Shown here in pieces: positions 42,226 through 51,833 of a stretch of 64,000 nucleotides of DNA. The first letter of the stretch is position 1, and every line of letters begins with the position of its first letter. The position numbers and the translations under genes were made by a program. The stretch lies in the NCBI RefSeq assembly GCF_001553405.1, contig NZ_KQ960928.1, positions 1 through 64,000 on the forward strand, read 5' to 3'. The notes beneath the pieces were generated by a model. That model was not told the origin of the DNA and made no database searches. It worked only from the letters and a program-made list of their open reading frames with translations. The stretch comes from Megasphaera hutchinsoni (GTDB lineage: Bacteria > Bacillota > Negativicutes > Veillonellales > Megasphaeraceae).

Positions 42226-43246
42226 GAATATATTGATTATTCGCATGAGTTCGTTAGGAGATATTATTCATACTTTACCGACTTTATATGCAATACGAAA
42301 TAATTGGCCACAAGCACGCATTGTTTGGGCTGTGCATAAACAATTTCGCGATATTTTACCAGGAAAACCTTATATTGATGAAGTTGTATATATTGATGAA
42401 CGGCAGTTTATAAATCCTTTATATTGGTGGAACCTGCATAAACAATTACGGGCTTATGATTTTGATCTTTCCTTAGATTTGCAAGGATGGGCTAAAAGTG
42501 GTGGCGTTGCTTTGTGTAGTGGCGCAAAACGAAGAGTAGGGTTTTGGGAATTACAAGAAGGGAGTGCTGCGATTAGTACCCCGTTGATTGGAAAATATCA
42601 ACATGGAAATTTGATTGAACGTTATTTGGATACAGTGCGTGTGTTGGGGGGGAAGGTGAATACGGTGGCATTCCCTTTGCCTGATTTTGCAAAAGAAAAG
42701 AAAACTATGACATACCGTTTACAAAAAGATGGTTTACATAAACCATATGTTGTTATTGTGCCAGGAAGTCGCTGGGAGTTAAAAGAGTGGCCTGTTTTAT
42801 ATTGGCGGCAGTTTATACAGCGACTTATTTCGCAGCAAGTATCGGTGGTTTTATTAGGCAGTAAAGGCGATAAGAAAAAAGGAGATGTCTTACTAGAAGG
42901 TCTTCAGCATCCTTTTATTAAAAACTATATGGGGAAAACAACGATAAAAGAAATGATGGCGGTTATCCAGCAAGGGGCTTTATTTATTAGTGCTGATACA
43001 GGTCCATTGCATATTGCTAATGCACTAAAACGACCGTTAATTGCGTTATTTGGTACGACTTGTGCAGAACGAAGTGCACCCTATTATGGAACTGATAATG
43101 CACATATTCATACTATTATATCACCGACATCTAGAGCTACCGTTTGGCATCCTAAAATAAAAGATGCACAGTGTATGGCACAAATTACAGTAGATCAGGT
43201 ATGGCATATGTATAAGCAATGTTGTATGGAAAATGGAATAGCATAA
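42212..43246 (+). CDS. Glycosyltransferase family 9, heptosyltransferase-like
   Basis: This GT9 protein of 344 residues would add heptose to the LPS inner core at the cytoplasmic face of the inner membrane. It has ILIIRMSSLGDIIHTLP at the start, DLQGWAKSGG, VPGSRWELKEWP, and the ADP-heptose site ISADTGPLHIANAL. This pattern is that of WaaC/RfaF-type enzymes. The GTG start at 42212 has AAGGAAG upstream and overlaps the gmhB end by 14 bp, so translation is probably coupled. Whether it is transferase I or II cannot be said. Confidence 0.9.
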   Translation: MESYKNILIIRMSSLGDIIHTLPTLYAIRNNWPQARIVWAVHKQFRDILPGKPYIDEVVYIDERQFINPLYWWNLHKQLRAYDFDLSLDLQGWAKSGGVALCSGAKRRVGFWELQEGSAAISTPLIGKYQHGNLIERYLDTVRVLGGKVNTVAFPLPDFAKEKKTMTYRLQKDGLHKPYVVIVPGSRWELKEWPVLYWRQFIQRLISQQVSVVLLGSKGDKKKGDVLLEGLQHPFIKNYMGKTTIKEMMAVIQQGALFISADTGPLHIANALKRPLIALFGTTCAERSAPYYGTDNAHIHTIISPTSRATVWHPKIKDAQCMAQITVDQVWHMYKQCCMENGIA

Positions 43247-43312
43247 TACTTTATATTTTCGTTAGGATAGAGTATACTAAATGTAGTATTATATGCGTGG
43301 GAGGGTATTGAT

Positions 43313-43894
43313 ATGAAAAGGATATTGTTAGCGGGTACAGTAGTAATAGGACTCATGGGTAGTACAATGGGGTTATATTCTGTAAATGCAGCTGCACCGG
43401 GTACGTTAAAAGTAAATGTAAATTATGGATTACAGCAAAAAGAGGGATCCCGTCCAGCAAATAATCATTTTGCAGGTGGCGATGTTATCTATACGGTGAC
43501 ACCTAAATGGAATGTACAGTATAGTCATCATTATGCCCGTGGAAATACGGGAAATCATATTCAAGAACAATATGTAACTGGCGGATATCATTTGACGGAT
43601 AATCTTACTGCCTATGCTGGTGGGGCGTATATCCAAACGGAAGTTGAGGGGACTTATCGGAGTGCTTCGGGATACCAATTTGGGGTACGGGGAGAAATGG
43701 ACTTACCTTATCGATTCAAAGGATATGCTAATATTGGCTTAGGAAATCGAACCCAATCGTATGTAGTTGGTGTGGGATATCCCGTATTACCTGGTATTGA
43801 TGCACATGTTCAATATCGTAATAGCAAGGTGGATGCGGCAGGATATAAGGATACGGTCAAAGGAGTACAAGTAGGGGTAGGATATAGCTTTTAA
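43313..43894 (+). CDS. Small outer-membrane beta-barrel protein
   Basis: This protein of 193 residues has a clear signal peptide (MKRILLAGTVVIGLMGSTMG, cleavage probably after VNAAA near residue 29). The rest is alternating polar/aromatic strands such as WNVQYSHHYARG, NLTAYAGGAYIQTE and FKGYANIGLG, and it ends VQVGVGYSF with a terminal Phe. The pattern suggests an eight-strand barrel like OmpA or OmpW types, but I do not recognise the family. It lies after LPS genes, with TATACT at 43273-43278 as a possible -10 box, and a hairpin follows. Confidence 0.8.
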   Translation: MKRILLAGTVVIGLMGSTMGLYSVNAAAPGTLKVNVNYGLQQKEGSRPANNHFAGGDVIYTVTPKWNVQYSHHYARGNTGNHIQEQYVTGGYHLTDNLTAYAGGAYIQTEVEGTYRSASGYQFGVRGEMDLPYRFKGYANIGLGNRTQSYVVGVGYPVLPGIDAHVQYRNSKVDAAGYKDTVKGVQVGVGYSF

Positions 43895-43911
43895 TACATA
43901 GGAAGAATAAG

Positions 43912-43946
43912 AGGATCCGCTTCCAAGGAAACGGGTCCTTTATTTG
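43912..43946 (+). terminator. Terminator after outer-membrane protein gene
   Basis: A stem of 12 pairs with one C-A mismatch (43912-43924 with 43927-43939) and a 2-nt turn (in practice a 4- to 6-nt loop) is followed by TTTATTT. Confidence 0.7.
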
Positions 43947-44007
43947 TATCACTTGATATAAATTGGCTTGGTTAGGTTATGGAAGAGAGGAATTTAAAAA
44001 ATATATA

Positions 44008-45159
44008 ATGGAACGAATTTATTTGGATTATGCGGCGGCAACGCCTTTAGATAAACAGGTATTAGAGGATATGCTTCCTTATTTAACCGCACAATATGGA
44101 AATCCATCGAGTCTGCATTATTTTGGACAGCAAGCACGTGCAGCTGTTCAACGGTCAAGAGAAATTGTTGCAAAGGCTTTAGCTGTAAAAAATCAGGATA
44201 TTGTTTTCACGGCAGGGGGAACAGAAGCTGATAATTTAGCTATTTTAGGATATTTGCGTGCTAATTTTCCTAAAGGTGGTCATATTATAACCACGGCTAT
44301 TGAACATCATGCAGTGTTACGTACCTTTGAGTGGTTAGCTACACAAGGTTATGAAGTTACGTTTTTGCCAGTTCAGGCGGATGGACGCGTAGACATACAG
44401 ACAGTTAGAGCGGCTTGTCAGAAAAATACAGTACTTATTTCGGTTATGGCCGTAAATAACGAAACTGGCATGATTCAGCCGATAAAACAAATTGGCATGT
44501 TAGCACATGAATTGGGCATTGCTTTTCACGTAGATGCCGTACAAGCATTTGGATATATCAATATACAGCCAAAGCGTATGCATATTGATTTGTTGACGAT
44601 TTGTGGACACAAAATATACGGACCTAAAGGTATAGGTGTGTTGTATATTCGACCAGGCATACAGGTACATGCTAATTCCTTTGGCGGACCACAAGAACAT
44701 CGGTTGCATGCGGGAACAGAAAATGTACCAGCAATTGTTGGTCTTGGCTCGGCTGTTAAGTTGGTAGAAGCCCATCGTCAAGAATGGTCTGAACACGTAT
44801 TTCGGTTAAAAAAACGTATTTTCCAAGAATTTATTGTATCTACCAAGAATGTACGTTATAATGGAACTTTAGAGAATAGTGCACCCCATATTATGAATTT
44901 TAGTATGGCTGAATGTGATAGTGCCGTTTTATTGATTCGTCTGGATCGAGCAGGGATTGCTGTATCGGCTGGGTCTGCGTGTGAAGCGGGAGCAGCTCAA
45001 GCTTCACATGTATTACAAGCGATGGGGATATCTTCAAAGTGGTTAAAGGGAAGTTTGCGTATTTCGCTAGGAAAAGAAACAACGGAGACGGAAGTGGATC
45101 GCTTTATTGCGGTTATGAAAGATATCGCCGCGGTTTTTGATAAAGGAGCAAGGATATGA
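44008..45159 (+). CDS. Cysteine desulfurase (NifS/IscS type)
   Basis: This PLP enzyme takes sulfur from cysteine for Fe-S clusters and tRNA thiolation. About 383 residues, with IYLDYAAATPLD, NPSSLHYFGQ, FTAGGTEADNLA, the PLP Lys in TICGHKIYGPKGIG, and the active Cys loop SAGSACEAGAAQASHVL. ATG 44008 is preferred; the nearest GAGAGG is rather far (about 17 bp), so the start is not certain. Its stop overlaps the mnmA start (ATGA), which points to a role as sulfur donor for MnmA. Whether it also serves Fe-S assembly is open. Confidence 0.93.
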   Translation: MERIYLDYAAATPLDKQVLEDMLPYLTAQYGNPSSLHYFGQQARAAVQRSREIVAKALAVKNQDIVFTAGGTEADNLAILGYLRANFPKGGHIITTAIEHHAVLRTFEWLATQGYEVTFLPVQADGRVDIQTVRAACQKNTVLISVMAVNNETGMIQPIKQIGMLAHELGIAFHVDAVQAFGYINIQPKRMHIDLLTICGHKIYGPKGIGVLYIRPGIQVHANSFGGPQEHRLHAGTENVPAIVGLGSAVKLVEAHRQEWSEHVFRLKKRIFQEFIVSTKNVRYNGTLENSAPHIMNFSMAECDSAVLLIRLDRAGIAVSAGSACEAGAAQASHVLQAMGISSKWLKGSLRISLGKETTETEVDRFIAVMKDIAAVFDKGARI

Positions 45160-46244
45160 AACAATGTGTAGCAGTAGCAATGAGTGGTGGGGTGGATAGC
45201 TCTGTTACGGCTGGCTTATTAAAGAAACAAGGTTTTGATGTGATTGGGATTACTTTACGGTTATGGGAAGAAGAGAATACTTGTGTTGTAACCGATAATA
45301 TTCATGCGTGCTGTTCTCTCGCATCTGTAGATGATGCGAAAGAAGTGGCTGATGTATTAGGAATTCCTCATTATACTTTAGATTTTCGACAGGTTTTTTC
45401 GCAAGATGTTATTTCTTATTTTGTAGAAGCGTATACGCAGGGGAAAACGCCGAATCCATGTATTGCTTGTAATAAGTGGATTAAATTTGGTTTGTTGTGG
45501 GAACAAGCAAAGCAATTTGGTGCGGATTTTTTAGCTACGGGGCATTATGCACGCATTGTTTACGATAAGGATAGACAAGTATATTCGTTGCTACGAGGAG
45601 CGGATCGCAAAAAAGATCAATCGTATGTTTTATATCAGTTGACTCAAGAAGTATTGCCTCATTTGTTGTTTCCTATGGCGGACTTTGCGAAGGCAGATAC
45701 GCGGGCGTTGGCAGCAGAATGGAAATTACCTGTATTCAATAAACCGGAGAGTCAAGATATTTGTTTTATTCCAGATAATGATTATAAATCTTTTTTACGT
45801 AAACGTGTTCCTGCCTGTTTTCAGCCAGGTGATTTTGTGGACACGACGGGAAAAGTTATAGGTAGACATCAAGGCATTCCTTGTTATACGATAGGACAAA
45901 GACGAGGCTTACAGTTAGGGGGACCAGGAGGCCCTTATTATGTTATTGCCTTAAATGTAGCTCATAATCAGGTTATTGTTGGTTCTGAAAAAGAATTGTT
46001 TACGACACATGTTCCTATTCATGAGGTTTCGTGGGTAGAAGAAATTCCAACGAAACCCTTTGTTGCATTAGGGAAAATTCGATATGCTGCAAAGGAAGCG
46101 TTGTGTCAAGTATATCCGTCAACAGAAGGAATGACATACGTTGAATTTCAGCAACCGCAACGGGCAGTTACATCTGGTCAGGCCTTAGTATTGTATGATG
46201 TCCAAACGGGAGAGCGTGTATTGGGTGGCGGTATTATTAAATAA
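45156..46244 (+). CDS. mnmA: tRNA-specific 2-thiouridylase
   Basis: MnmA thiolates U34 of tRNA-Lys, -Glu and -Gln using persulfide sulfur and ATP. The 362 residues have the PP-loop [10 protein letters not shown] near residue 8, [13 protein letters not shown] with the first catalytic Cys, [18 protein letters not shown] with the second catalytic Cys, and [13 protein letters not shown]. Its ATG overlaps the stop of the cysteine desulfurase, so the pair is translated together. Confidence 0.97.
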   Translation: MKQCVAVAMSGGVDSSVTAGLLKKQGFDVIGITLRLWEEENTCVVTDNIHACCSLASVDDAKEVADVLGIPHYTLDFRQVFSQDVISYFVEAYTQGKTPNPCIACNKWIKFGLLWEQAKQFGADFLATGHYARIVYDKDRQVYSLLRGADRKKDQSYVLYQLTQEVLPHLLFPMADFAKADTRALAAEWKLPVFNKPESQDICFIPDNDYKSFLRKRVPACFQPGDFVDTTGKVIGRHQGIPCYTIGQRRGLQLGGPGGPYYVIALNVAHNQVIVGSEKELFTTHVPIHEVSWVEEIPTKPFVALGKIRYAAKEALCQVYPSTEGMTYVEFQQPQRAVTSGQALVLYDVQTGERVLGGGIIK

Positions 46245-46258
46245 AAGGAGTAATAACG

Positions 46259-48061
46259 GTGACGACGAAATATATTCGTAATTTTTCTATTATTGCACAT
46301 ATTGATCATGGTAAATCAACATTGGCAGATCGCTTATTAGAACGAACAGGAACGGTATCACAACGCGAAATGGAAGCACAGCTATTAGATACGATGGATT
46401 TAGAGCGTGAACGAGGTATAACAATTAAAGCACAGTCAGCACGGCTGATATATGATGCGAAAGATGGACAACAGTATTGCTTGAATTTAATTGATACGCC
46501 TGGGCATGTTGATTTTAACTATGAAGTATCGCGTAGTTTGGCTGCGTGTGAAGGTGCTTTATTGATTGTCGATGCGACACAAGGGGTAGAGGCACAAACA
46601 CTAGCCAATGTATATTTAGCATTAGAACATGATTTAGAAATTATTCCTGTCATAAATAAAATTGACCTACCTAGTGCTGATCCAGAACGGGTACGACATG
46701 AAATAGAAGATGTTATTGGCTTGGATGCTTCTGAGGCTATTCTTGTGAGTGCTAAAACCGGAGAAGGTATCGATGAGGTGCTAGAGGCGATTGTAACGCA
46801 TATTCCAGCACCACCTGAAGCGAGTGATAAACCATTGAGAGCATTAATTTTTGACTCCCATTTTGATTCTTACAAGGGAGCTATTGCCAATGTGCGTGTT
46901 ATGGAAGGGAGTATCCGACCAGGTCAAAAAATTCGTATGATGGCAACGAATAAAACTTTTGAAGTCATTGAAACGGGCGTATTTTTACCACAAATGCATG
47001 CAGTTTCTTCACTGGAATGTGGGAGTGTAGGATATTTTGCTGCGAGCATGAAAAATGTTCGTGACTGCCGTGTAGGGGATACGGTTACGTTAGTTGATAA
47101 ACCGGCGGCTGAACCGCTTCCAGGATATCGTAAAGCTGTGCCGATGGTGTATTGTGGCTTATATCCTATTGAAACGAATGAATACGATGCGCTACGGGAT
47201 GCTTTGGAAAAGTTACATCTCAATGATGCGGCTTTGTTATTTGAACCAGAAACATCTACGGCTTTAGGGTTTGGTTTTAGATGTGGTTTTTTGGGTTTGT
47301 TGCATATGGATGTTATTCGTGAGCGGTTAGAACGAGAATATGGATTGACGCTAATCACTACGGCACCATCGGTTATTTATCATGTATATTGTACTGATGG
47401 GACGATGGTTCCTGTCGATAATCCCTCGCTTATGCCGGATATGACAAAGGTAGATCATGTGGAAGAGCCGTTGGTAAAAACAACCATTATTATTCCTAAA
47501 GAAATGGTCGGAACAGTAATGGAAATTTCACAACATCGTCGTGGTCAGTATATTACCATGGATTATTTAGATGATACTCGTGTTTCCTTAGTATATGATT
47601 TGCCTTTATGTGAAATTTTATATGATTATTTTGACACATTAAAATCAGCTACGAGAGGGTATGCTTCGTTAGATTATGCGTTACATGGGTATCAAGAATC
47701 ACCGATGGTGAAGATGGACGTTCTTTTAAATGGCGAAGTAGTGGATGCATTAAGTGTTATTGTTCATCGTGATTTTGCGGCTCGGCGTGGGCGTGCATTA
47801 GTTGAAAAATTGCGAAGTCTTATACCGCGGCAACTGTTTCAAATTCCTGTACAAGCAGCTATTGGTAATAAGATTATCGCCCGTGAAAATGTGGCTGCAC
47901 TGCGAAAGGATGTCTTGGCTAAATGTTATGGCGGAGATATAACACGTAAACGTAAGCTTTTAGAAAAGCAAAAGGAAGGCAAAAAACGGATGAAACAGTT
48001 TGGGACGGTAGAAATTCCGCAAGAAGCCTTTATGGCGGTATTAAAGGTTGATGAATCGTGA
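46259..48061 (+). CDS. lepA: Elongation factor 4 (LepA)
   Basis: LepA/EF4 is a ribosomal GTPase that affects initiation and back-translocation under stress. The 600 residues have the P-loop [47 protein letters not shown], and the LepA-specific C-terminus [27 protein letters not shown]. The start is GTG with AAAGGAG upstream. Its stop overlaps the hemW start (GTGA). Confidence 0.98.
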   Translation: MTTKYIRNFSIIAHIDHGKSTLADRLLERTGTVSQREMEAQLLDTMDLERERGITIKAQSARLIYDAKDGQQYCLNLIDTPGHVDFNYEVSRSLAACEGALLIVDATQGVEAQTLANVYLALEHDLEIIPVINKIDLPSADPERVRHEIEDVIGLDASEAILVSAKTGEGIDEVLEAIVTHIPAPPEASDKPLRALIFDSHFDSYKGAIANVRVMEGSIRPGQKIRMMATNKTFEVIETGVFLPQMHAVSSLECGSVGYFAASMKNVRDCRVGDTVTLVDKPAAEPLPGYRKAVPMVYCGLYPIETNEYDALRDALEKLHLNDAALLFEPETSTALGFGFRCGFLGLLHMDVIRERLEREYGLTLITTAPSVIYHVYCTDGTMVPVDNPSLMPDMTKVDHVEEPLVKTTIIIPKEMVGTVMEISQHRRGQYITMDYLDDTRVSLVYDLPLCEILYDYFDTLKSATRGYASLDYALHGYQESPMVKMDVLLNGEVVDALSVIVHRDFAARRGRALVEKLRSLIPRQLFQIPVQAAIGNKIIARENVAALRKDVLAKCYGGDITRKRKLLEKQKEGKKRMKQFGTVEIPQEAFMAVLKVDES

Positions 48062-49185
48062 TTGGGGTGTATGTTCACATTCCATTTTGTATTAGCAAGT
48101 GTGCCTATTGCGATTTTCCCTCGTATAGTGGCTGTGAATCACTGTACGAGGAATATATTCAGGCCGTATGTCGAGAAATCGAAACATATCAGGGGGAACG
48201 GCACGCTGATACAATTTATTTTGGCGGGGGAACACCATCTCTTTTGCCAGTGGCTCTATTAGAAAAAGTACTGGTTTGTTTACGGCACCAATTTATTGTG
48301 TCCGAAGATGCGGAAATTACAGTAGAAGCTAATCCCGATAGTCTTACGCTTGATATGTGTCGTCAGTTAGCGACAATCGGTGTCAATCGCCTTTCGGTGG
48401 GGGTACAATCTTTTCAAGATGATGTATTACGATATTTAGGTCGCCCTCATACAGGGAAGATGGCATATCAACTGTTTGAAGGGATTCCTAAAACGGGGAT
48501 TACGAATATTTCTTTAGATTTGATGTATGGGTTACCTGAACAAACCGTGGAAATGTTTCAACAAGACATCGAGATGATTCCCACTATTCCCGTGACTCAT
48601 GCGTCTATTTACAGCCTTATTGTAGAAGAACATACCTTATTATACCGGCAAGTGCAACAAGGTAGTATATTGTTGCCAATGGAAGAGACGGTAGAGCAAA
48701 TGAAAACTATCTTATTTTCTAAAATGGCTGAATGGGGATTTTATCATTATGAAATCTCGTCTTATGCTAAAGAAAACTATGAATCTATTCACAATAGTAA
48801 GTATTGGAAATATCTTCCTTATATTGGCTTTGGTGCAGCGGCACATTCTTTTGATGGAAGGCGGCGCTGGGAAAATGTACGCAGTATAGCACAATATATT
48901 CGTTATAGTAATCAAGATAAATGTATTTTTCATCAATTTGAGGTTTCTCCTCAACAGGGGATGGAAGATTTTTGTTATTTAGCTTTGCGTATGCAGCGGG
49001 GGATATCTTATCAAGCGTTTTATAAGCAGTTTCAGACGAATATAGAAGATGAATTTGGGAAGGAAATAGAGCGTTTATGTACGCAAGGATTATTGGAGAA
49101 AACACAAGATGGAGTTTGTCTTAGCGATTTGGGGTTGGCCTATGGAAATTATGTGTTTAGTCAATTTATCCGTGTATCCTCATAA
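48058..49185 (+). CDS. hemW: Radical SAM heme chaperone HemW-like
   Basis: This is a radical SAM protein of 375 residues related to HemN. It has [17 protein letters not shown] with the CxxxCxxC cluster site near residue 11, [28 protein letters not shown] and [11 protein letters not shown]. It is the shorter HemW type, often next to lepA in Firmicutes. HemW passes heme to acceptors; it is not a coproporphyrinogen oxidase. The GTG start overlaps the lepA stop by 4 bp. The next element is an ncRNA promoter 25 bp after its stop. Confidence 0.94.
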   Translation: MIGVYVHIPFCISKCAYCDFPSYSGCESLYEEYIQAVCREIETYQGERHADTIYFGGGTPSLLPVALLEKVLVCLRHQFIVSEDAEITVEANPDSLTLDMCRQLATIGVNRLSVGVQSFQDDVLRYLGRPHTGKMAYQLFEGIPKTGITNISLDLMYGLPEQTVEMFQQDIEMIPTIPVTHASIYSLIVEEHTLLYRQVQQGSILLPMEETVEQMKTILFSKMAEWGFYHYEISSYAKENYESIHNSKYWKYLPYIGFGAAAHSFDGRRRWENVRSIAQYIRYSNQDKCIFHQFEVSPQQGMEDFCYLALRMQRGISYQAFYKQFQTNIEDEFGKEIERLCTQGLLEKTQDGVCLSDLGLAYGNYVFSQFIRVSS

Positions 49186-49209
49186 GTTTATAAGGTATAG
49201 CGTATTATC

Positions 49210-49239
49210 TTGACAATATATTTATGTATTACGTATACT
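49210..49239 (+). promoter_or_regulatory. Promoter of the 49.25-kb RNA
   Basis: TTGACA at 49210-49215 is exact consensus and TATACT at 49234-49239 is near consensus, with an 18-bp spacer. Start of transcription should fall near 49246. Confidence 0.8.
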
Positions 49240-49245
49240 AAAGAA

Positions 49246-49480
49246 GATACGTGTTTGTGGTTGAAAGTCGATGCCAGTCGCAGGCAAAGCGATCCACGTA
49301 AGGAATTTTAGAAAATTCCGATCATAGTGCGGCCTAGAAGTAAGTCCTGCCGTATAAAACGAGAGAGTGAGTAGTGGGGGATGAACATCTAAGAGCGAAA
49401 GTTCCAGCAGGCGAGTGTGGGGGTAAAGACCAGGTCAAGCGTATTGGAAAAAGCTGTGTTTCGACATAGCTTTTTTTTTT
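49246..49480 (+). ncRNA. Unassigned structured non-coding RNA, about 235 nt
   Basis: A stretch visibly richer in G and C than its flanks lies between a strong promoter and a strong terminator, with no open frame having a ribosome binding site. Helices seen: TACGTG/CACGTA (49248-49253 with 49295-49300) enclosing TCG..CGA and TGCC/GGCA; a perfect 8-bp hairpin (49302-49309 with 49312-49319); a long-range CCTGC/GCAGG pair (49346-49350 with 49407-49411); and a GAGC-GAAA-GTTC GNRA hairpin (49393-49404). It lacks the conserved parts of RNase P RNA, SRP RNA, tmRNA and T-boxes. It could belong to a known Firmicutes class such as raiA RNA; I cannot confirm this. Confidence 0.75.
49449..49480 (+). terminator. 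Terminator of the 49.25-kb RNA
   Basis: A 12-bp stem with one G-U pair and a TTCG loop, followed by ten T, ends the RNA. Confidence 0.92.
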
Positions 49481-49489
49481 GCTTTAAAT

Positions 49490-49518
49490 TTGACGTTTTA
49501 TACTACGTATAGTAAAAT
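49490..49518 (+). promoter_or_regulatory. Promoter of the thioesterase / acyl-CoA dehydrogenase operon
   Basis: TTGACG at 49490-49495 and TAAAAT at 49513-49518 are 17 bp apart, 35 bp before the first ATG. Confidence 0.7.
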
Positions 49519-49552
49519 AAAAAAGTGTTTATTTACTTGCAGGGGGATATTT

Positions 49553-49969
49553 ATGAAAATAGATATCAAGTTATTAAATGCAGAAATACAACAAAATCCA
49601 TTTGATTCTTTTATGCATTTTCAAGTGATAGAAGCAGAAGATGATAAGTTGGTTCTGACATTTCACAATAAAGGGGTAACTTGGAATAATCCTAATCAAA
49701 CTATGTATGGTGGCGTTTTGTATGCAATGGCTGATTCGGCGATGGCATTAGCTTGTAAGGCTTGCGGTAAAGTTGTAGTGACGTTAGATTTGGCAATGAA
49801 TTATTTGTCGCCAGCATTACAAGATACAATTATTTATGCACATGTCCATTTAATTCATCAAGGTAGAACGACTGTCGTAGGTCTTTGTGATTTTTATGAT
49901 AATAACAAACGGTATTTAGCACATGGACGTGGTACTTTTTTTGTTATGTCTACGACGGCAAATGGGTGA
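49553..49969 (+). CDS. PaaI-type hotdog thioesterase 1
   Basis: This single hotdog-fold protein has about 138 residues, probably an acyl-CoA thioesterase acting as a dimer or tetramer. It has NQTMYGGVLYAMADSAMALACKA, the usual active-site helix with Asp in place of the catalytic acid, and TLDLAMNYLSPA in the central strand. ATG 49553 follows AGGGGGAT. It is the first gene of an operon with a second hotdog protein and an acyl-CoA dehydrogenase, so a role in short-chain acyl-CoA turnover is likely. The substrate is unknown. Confidence 0.85.
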   Translation: MKIDIKLLNAEIQQNPFDSFMHFQVIEAEDDKLVLTFHNKGVTWNNPNQTMYGGVLYAMADSAMALACKACGKVVVTLDLAMNYLSPALQDTIIYAHVHLIHQGRTTVVGLCDFYDNNKRYLAHGRGTFFVMSTTANG

Positions 49970-49973
49970 AGGT

Positions 49974-50420
49974 ATGAATATAGAAGAAAAGAGAGAGCAA
50001 GAAAAAAAGATTTGGGAATATATTACACATGAAATAATCAATAAGGCCCCTTATTATAAGCAGTTACCATTTGTTTTTAAACGGTTATCGCGAGGGTTAG
50101 CTATTTTAGAATTTCGTATTGTACCCAAATTTGTTAATACGCAGGGAATTGCATCAGGTGGCATTTTGGCATCTTTTTGTGATAGCGTGATGGGGATCGC
50201 TTGTCGAACATTAGGGCATCATGTGACAACGCTTGAAATTAATATGAATTATATTCGTCCTATTTCTGTGGAAAGTCGAATATTAGGGGTTGGTAAGGTA
50301 CTCCGTGAAGGAACACGGACGGTTGTTGTAGAATGTGAGTTTTTTAATGAACGAACAGAGTTAGTGGTAAAGGGACGTGCGTCCTTTTATATATTACAAA
50401 AAGACAAAAAAGGGAATTAA
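49974..50420 (+). CDS. PaaI-type hotdog thioesterase 2
   Basis: This second hotdog protein has about 148 residues: TQGIASGGILASFCDSVMGIACRTLG and TLEINMNYIRPI align with the first, so they are distant paralogues. The N-terminus is longer and strongly charged (NIEEKREQEKKIWEYI). ATG 49974 lies 4 bp after the previous stop, with GAAGG upstream inside that gene's end, so translation is coupled. The two may form a hetero-oligomer; that is inference. The acyl-CoA dehydrogenase begins 15 bp after it. Confidence 0.83.
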   Translation: MNIEEKREQEKKIWEYITHEIINKAPYYKQLPFVFKRLSRGLAILEFRIVPKFVNTQGIASGGILASFCDSVMGIACRTLGHHVTTLEINMNYIRPISVESRILGVGKVLREGTRTVVVECEFFNERTELVVKGRASFYILQKDKKGN

Positions 50421-50435
50421 AGGAAGGTTGGTAAA

Positions 50436-51578
50436 ATGATAAATTTTTCGTATACGGAAGAACAACAAGATATAATTCGTACGGTGCGTGCACTGGTGGA
50501 AAAGGAAATAGCTCCCTATGCGGCAGAAATGGATGAAACGGAAAAACTTCATGACGGCCTTTTAGAAAAATTAGCAGCACAAGGGTTGCTAGGTGTAGTT
50601 ATTCCTGAAGAGTATGGCGGAATTGGATTAGATACGGTTACTATTGCTGCACTGTATGAAGAATTAGGTAAGGGATGTGCTGGTGTTGCTACGACTGTAG
50701 CAGCTAATGCTTTGGCATCGTATCCGGTTATTATTGCAGGGACAGCGGAACAAAAGAAACAATATTTTGATGTGATTAATGGTGAACGGTTAGCGGCTTT
50801 TGCCTTGACGGAACCGGGAACAGGATCAGATGCAGGTTCTGTATCTACGCGGGCAATAAAGACAGATGATGGCAGTGGCTATGTTTTAAATGGAACGAAG
50901 TGTTTTATTACCAATGGTGCTTTGGCAGAAATGTTTGTCGTGTTTGCTAATACGCGTAAAACTGGTGGCATACGTGGCTTGACAGCGTTTATTGTACGTA
51001 AGGGTACACCTGGATTTATGATTGGTAAAGCGGAAAATAAAATGGGGATTCGCGCTTCTAATACGACCGAATTAATTTTTCAAGATTGCTTTATTCCCGT
51101 AGAACAGCGTTTGGGAAGAGAAGGACAGGGATTTAGAATTGCTATGAACACATTAGATGCAGCACGTCCTTTAGTCGGTGCTGTATCCGTCGGTATTGCT
51201 GATGCAGCATTTAAAGCGTGTAGTGAATATGCTAAGGTGCGGGTACAATTTGGTAAACCTATTGCATCTTTTGAAATGGTACAGCAGATGATAGCGGATA
51301 TGGCGATTGAAGTAGAGGCGGCACGTATGATGGTGCAAAAAGCATGCTGGATGCGTGATCAAGGTGTTGATTTTAGTCGACAGGCAGCTATGGCAAAATG
51401 CTATGCATCAGATGTAGCTATGCGTGTTACTACTAATGCTGTACAAGTTATGGGTGGATATGGATATATGAAAGATTATCCTGTTGAAAAATACATGCGT
51501 GATGCTAAAATTATGCAAATTTACGAAGGTACTAACCAAATTCAGCGAATGGTTATTGCTAATAAGACATTATATTGA
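50436..51578 (+). CDS. Acyl-CoA dehydrogenase, short-chain / butyryl-CoA type
   Basis: This FAD enzyme of 380 residues reduces or oxidises short acyl-CoA with ETF as partner. It has FALTEPGTGSDAGSVSTRA, NGTKCFITNGALAEMFVVFA, MGIRASNTTELIFQDCFIP, RVQFGKPIASFEMVQQMIADM, and QVMGGYGYMKDYPVEKYMRDAK, then the catalytic Glu in IYEGTNQIQRMVIA. This is the short-chain/Bcd pattern. Together with etfBA (4.1 kb) and the 4-hydroxybutyrate genes (12.5 kb), it fits a crotonyl-CoA to butyryl-CoA step. AGGAAGG precedes the ATG. Confidence 0.92.
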   Translation: MINFSYTEEQQDIIRTVRALVEKEIAPYAAEMDETEKLHDGLLEKLAAQGLLGVVIPEEYGGIGLDTVTIAALYEELGKGCAGVATTVAANALASYPVIIAGTAEQKKQYFDVINGERLAAFALTEPGTGSDAGSVSTRAIKTDDGSGYVLNGTKCFITNGALAEMFVVFANTRKTGGIRGLTAFIVRKGTPGFMIGKAENKMGIRASNTTELIFQDCFIPVEQRLGREGQGFRIAMNTLDAARPLVGAVSVGIADAAFKACSEYAKVRVQFGKPIASFEMVQQMIADMAIEVEAARMMVQKACWMRDQGVDFSRQAAMAKCYASDVAMRVTTNAVQVMGGYGYMKDYPVEKYMRDAKIMQIYEGTNQIQRMVIANKTLY

Positions 51579-51610
51579 TATAATAACTACAATATGGTTA
51601 ATATAGTGAT

Positions 51611-51820
51611 GATAAAGAGGGTATAAGATATTTTCGCGATACAGGAAAAGCGTTCATTGATTGAGAAACGTTACGTTGAAATCTTATACGTTCACTTTTG
51701 AGCTTTTTGTTGAATGGAGTAGGCAAAACGGGAGCTCCCGTTATTGAGCACCTGAGAATTTGTTAGGGTGGTACCGCAGAATAGATTTCTGCCCCTTGAG
51801 GGGTAGAAATCTTTTTTTTT
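51611..51820 (+). promoter_or_regulatory. T-box leader (tRNA-Phe sensing) with terminator
   Basis: The core T-box sequence AGGGTGGTACCGC is at 51765-51777, and the terminator (51783-51795 with 51800-51812, then T tract) overlaps the antiterminator partner. Stem I is formed around GTATAAGAT (51621-51629) and ATCTTATAC (51681-51689). A TTC triplet at 51691-51693 is a likely Phe specifier codon, which fits the pheST genes behind it. Uncharged tRNA-Phe should favour read-through. A weak promoter (TTGATA 51575, TAATAT 51599) lies upstream. Confidence 0.95.
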
Positions 51821-51833
51821 AGGAGGTAGGAAT

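Noticed and set aside
49246-49480. RNase P RNA, tmRNA or SRP RNA
   Set aside because: The universal segments of these RNAs (for example GAGGAAAGTCC of RNase P, or GGAAGCAGC of SRP RNA) are absent.
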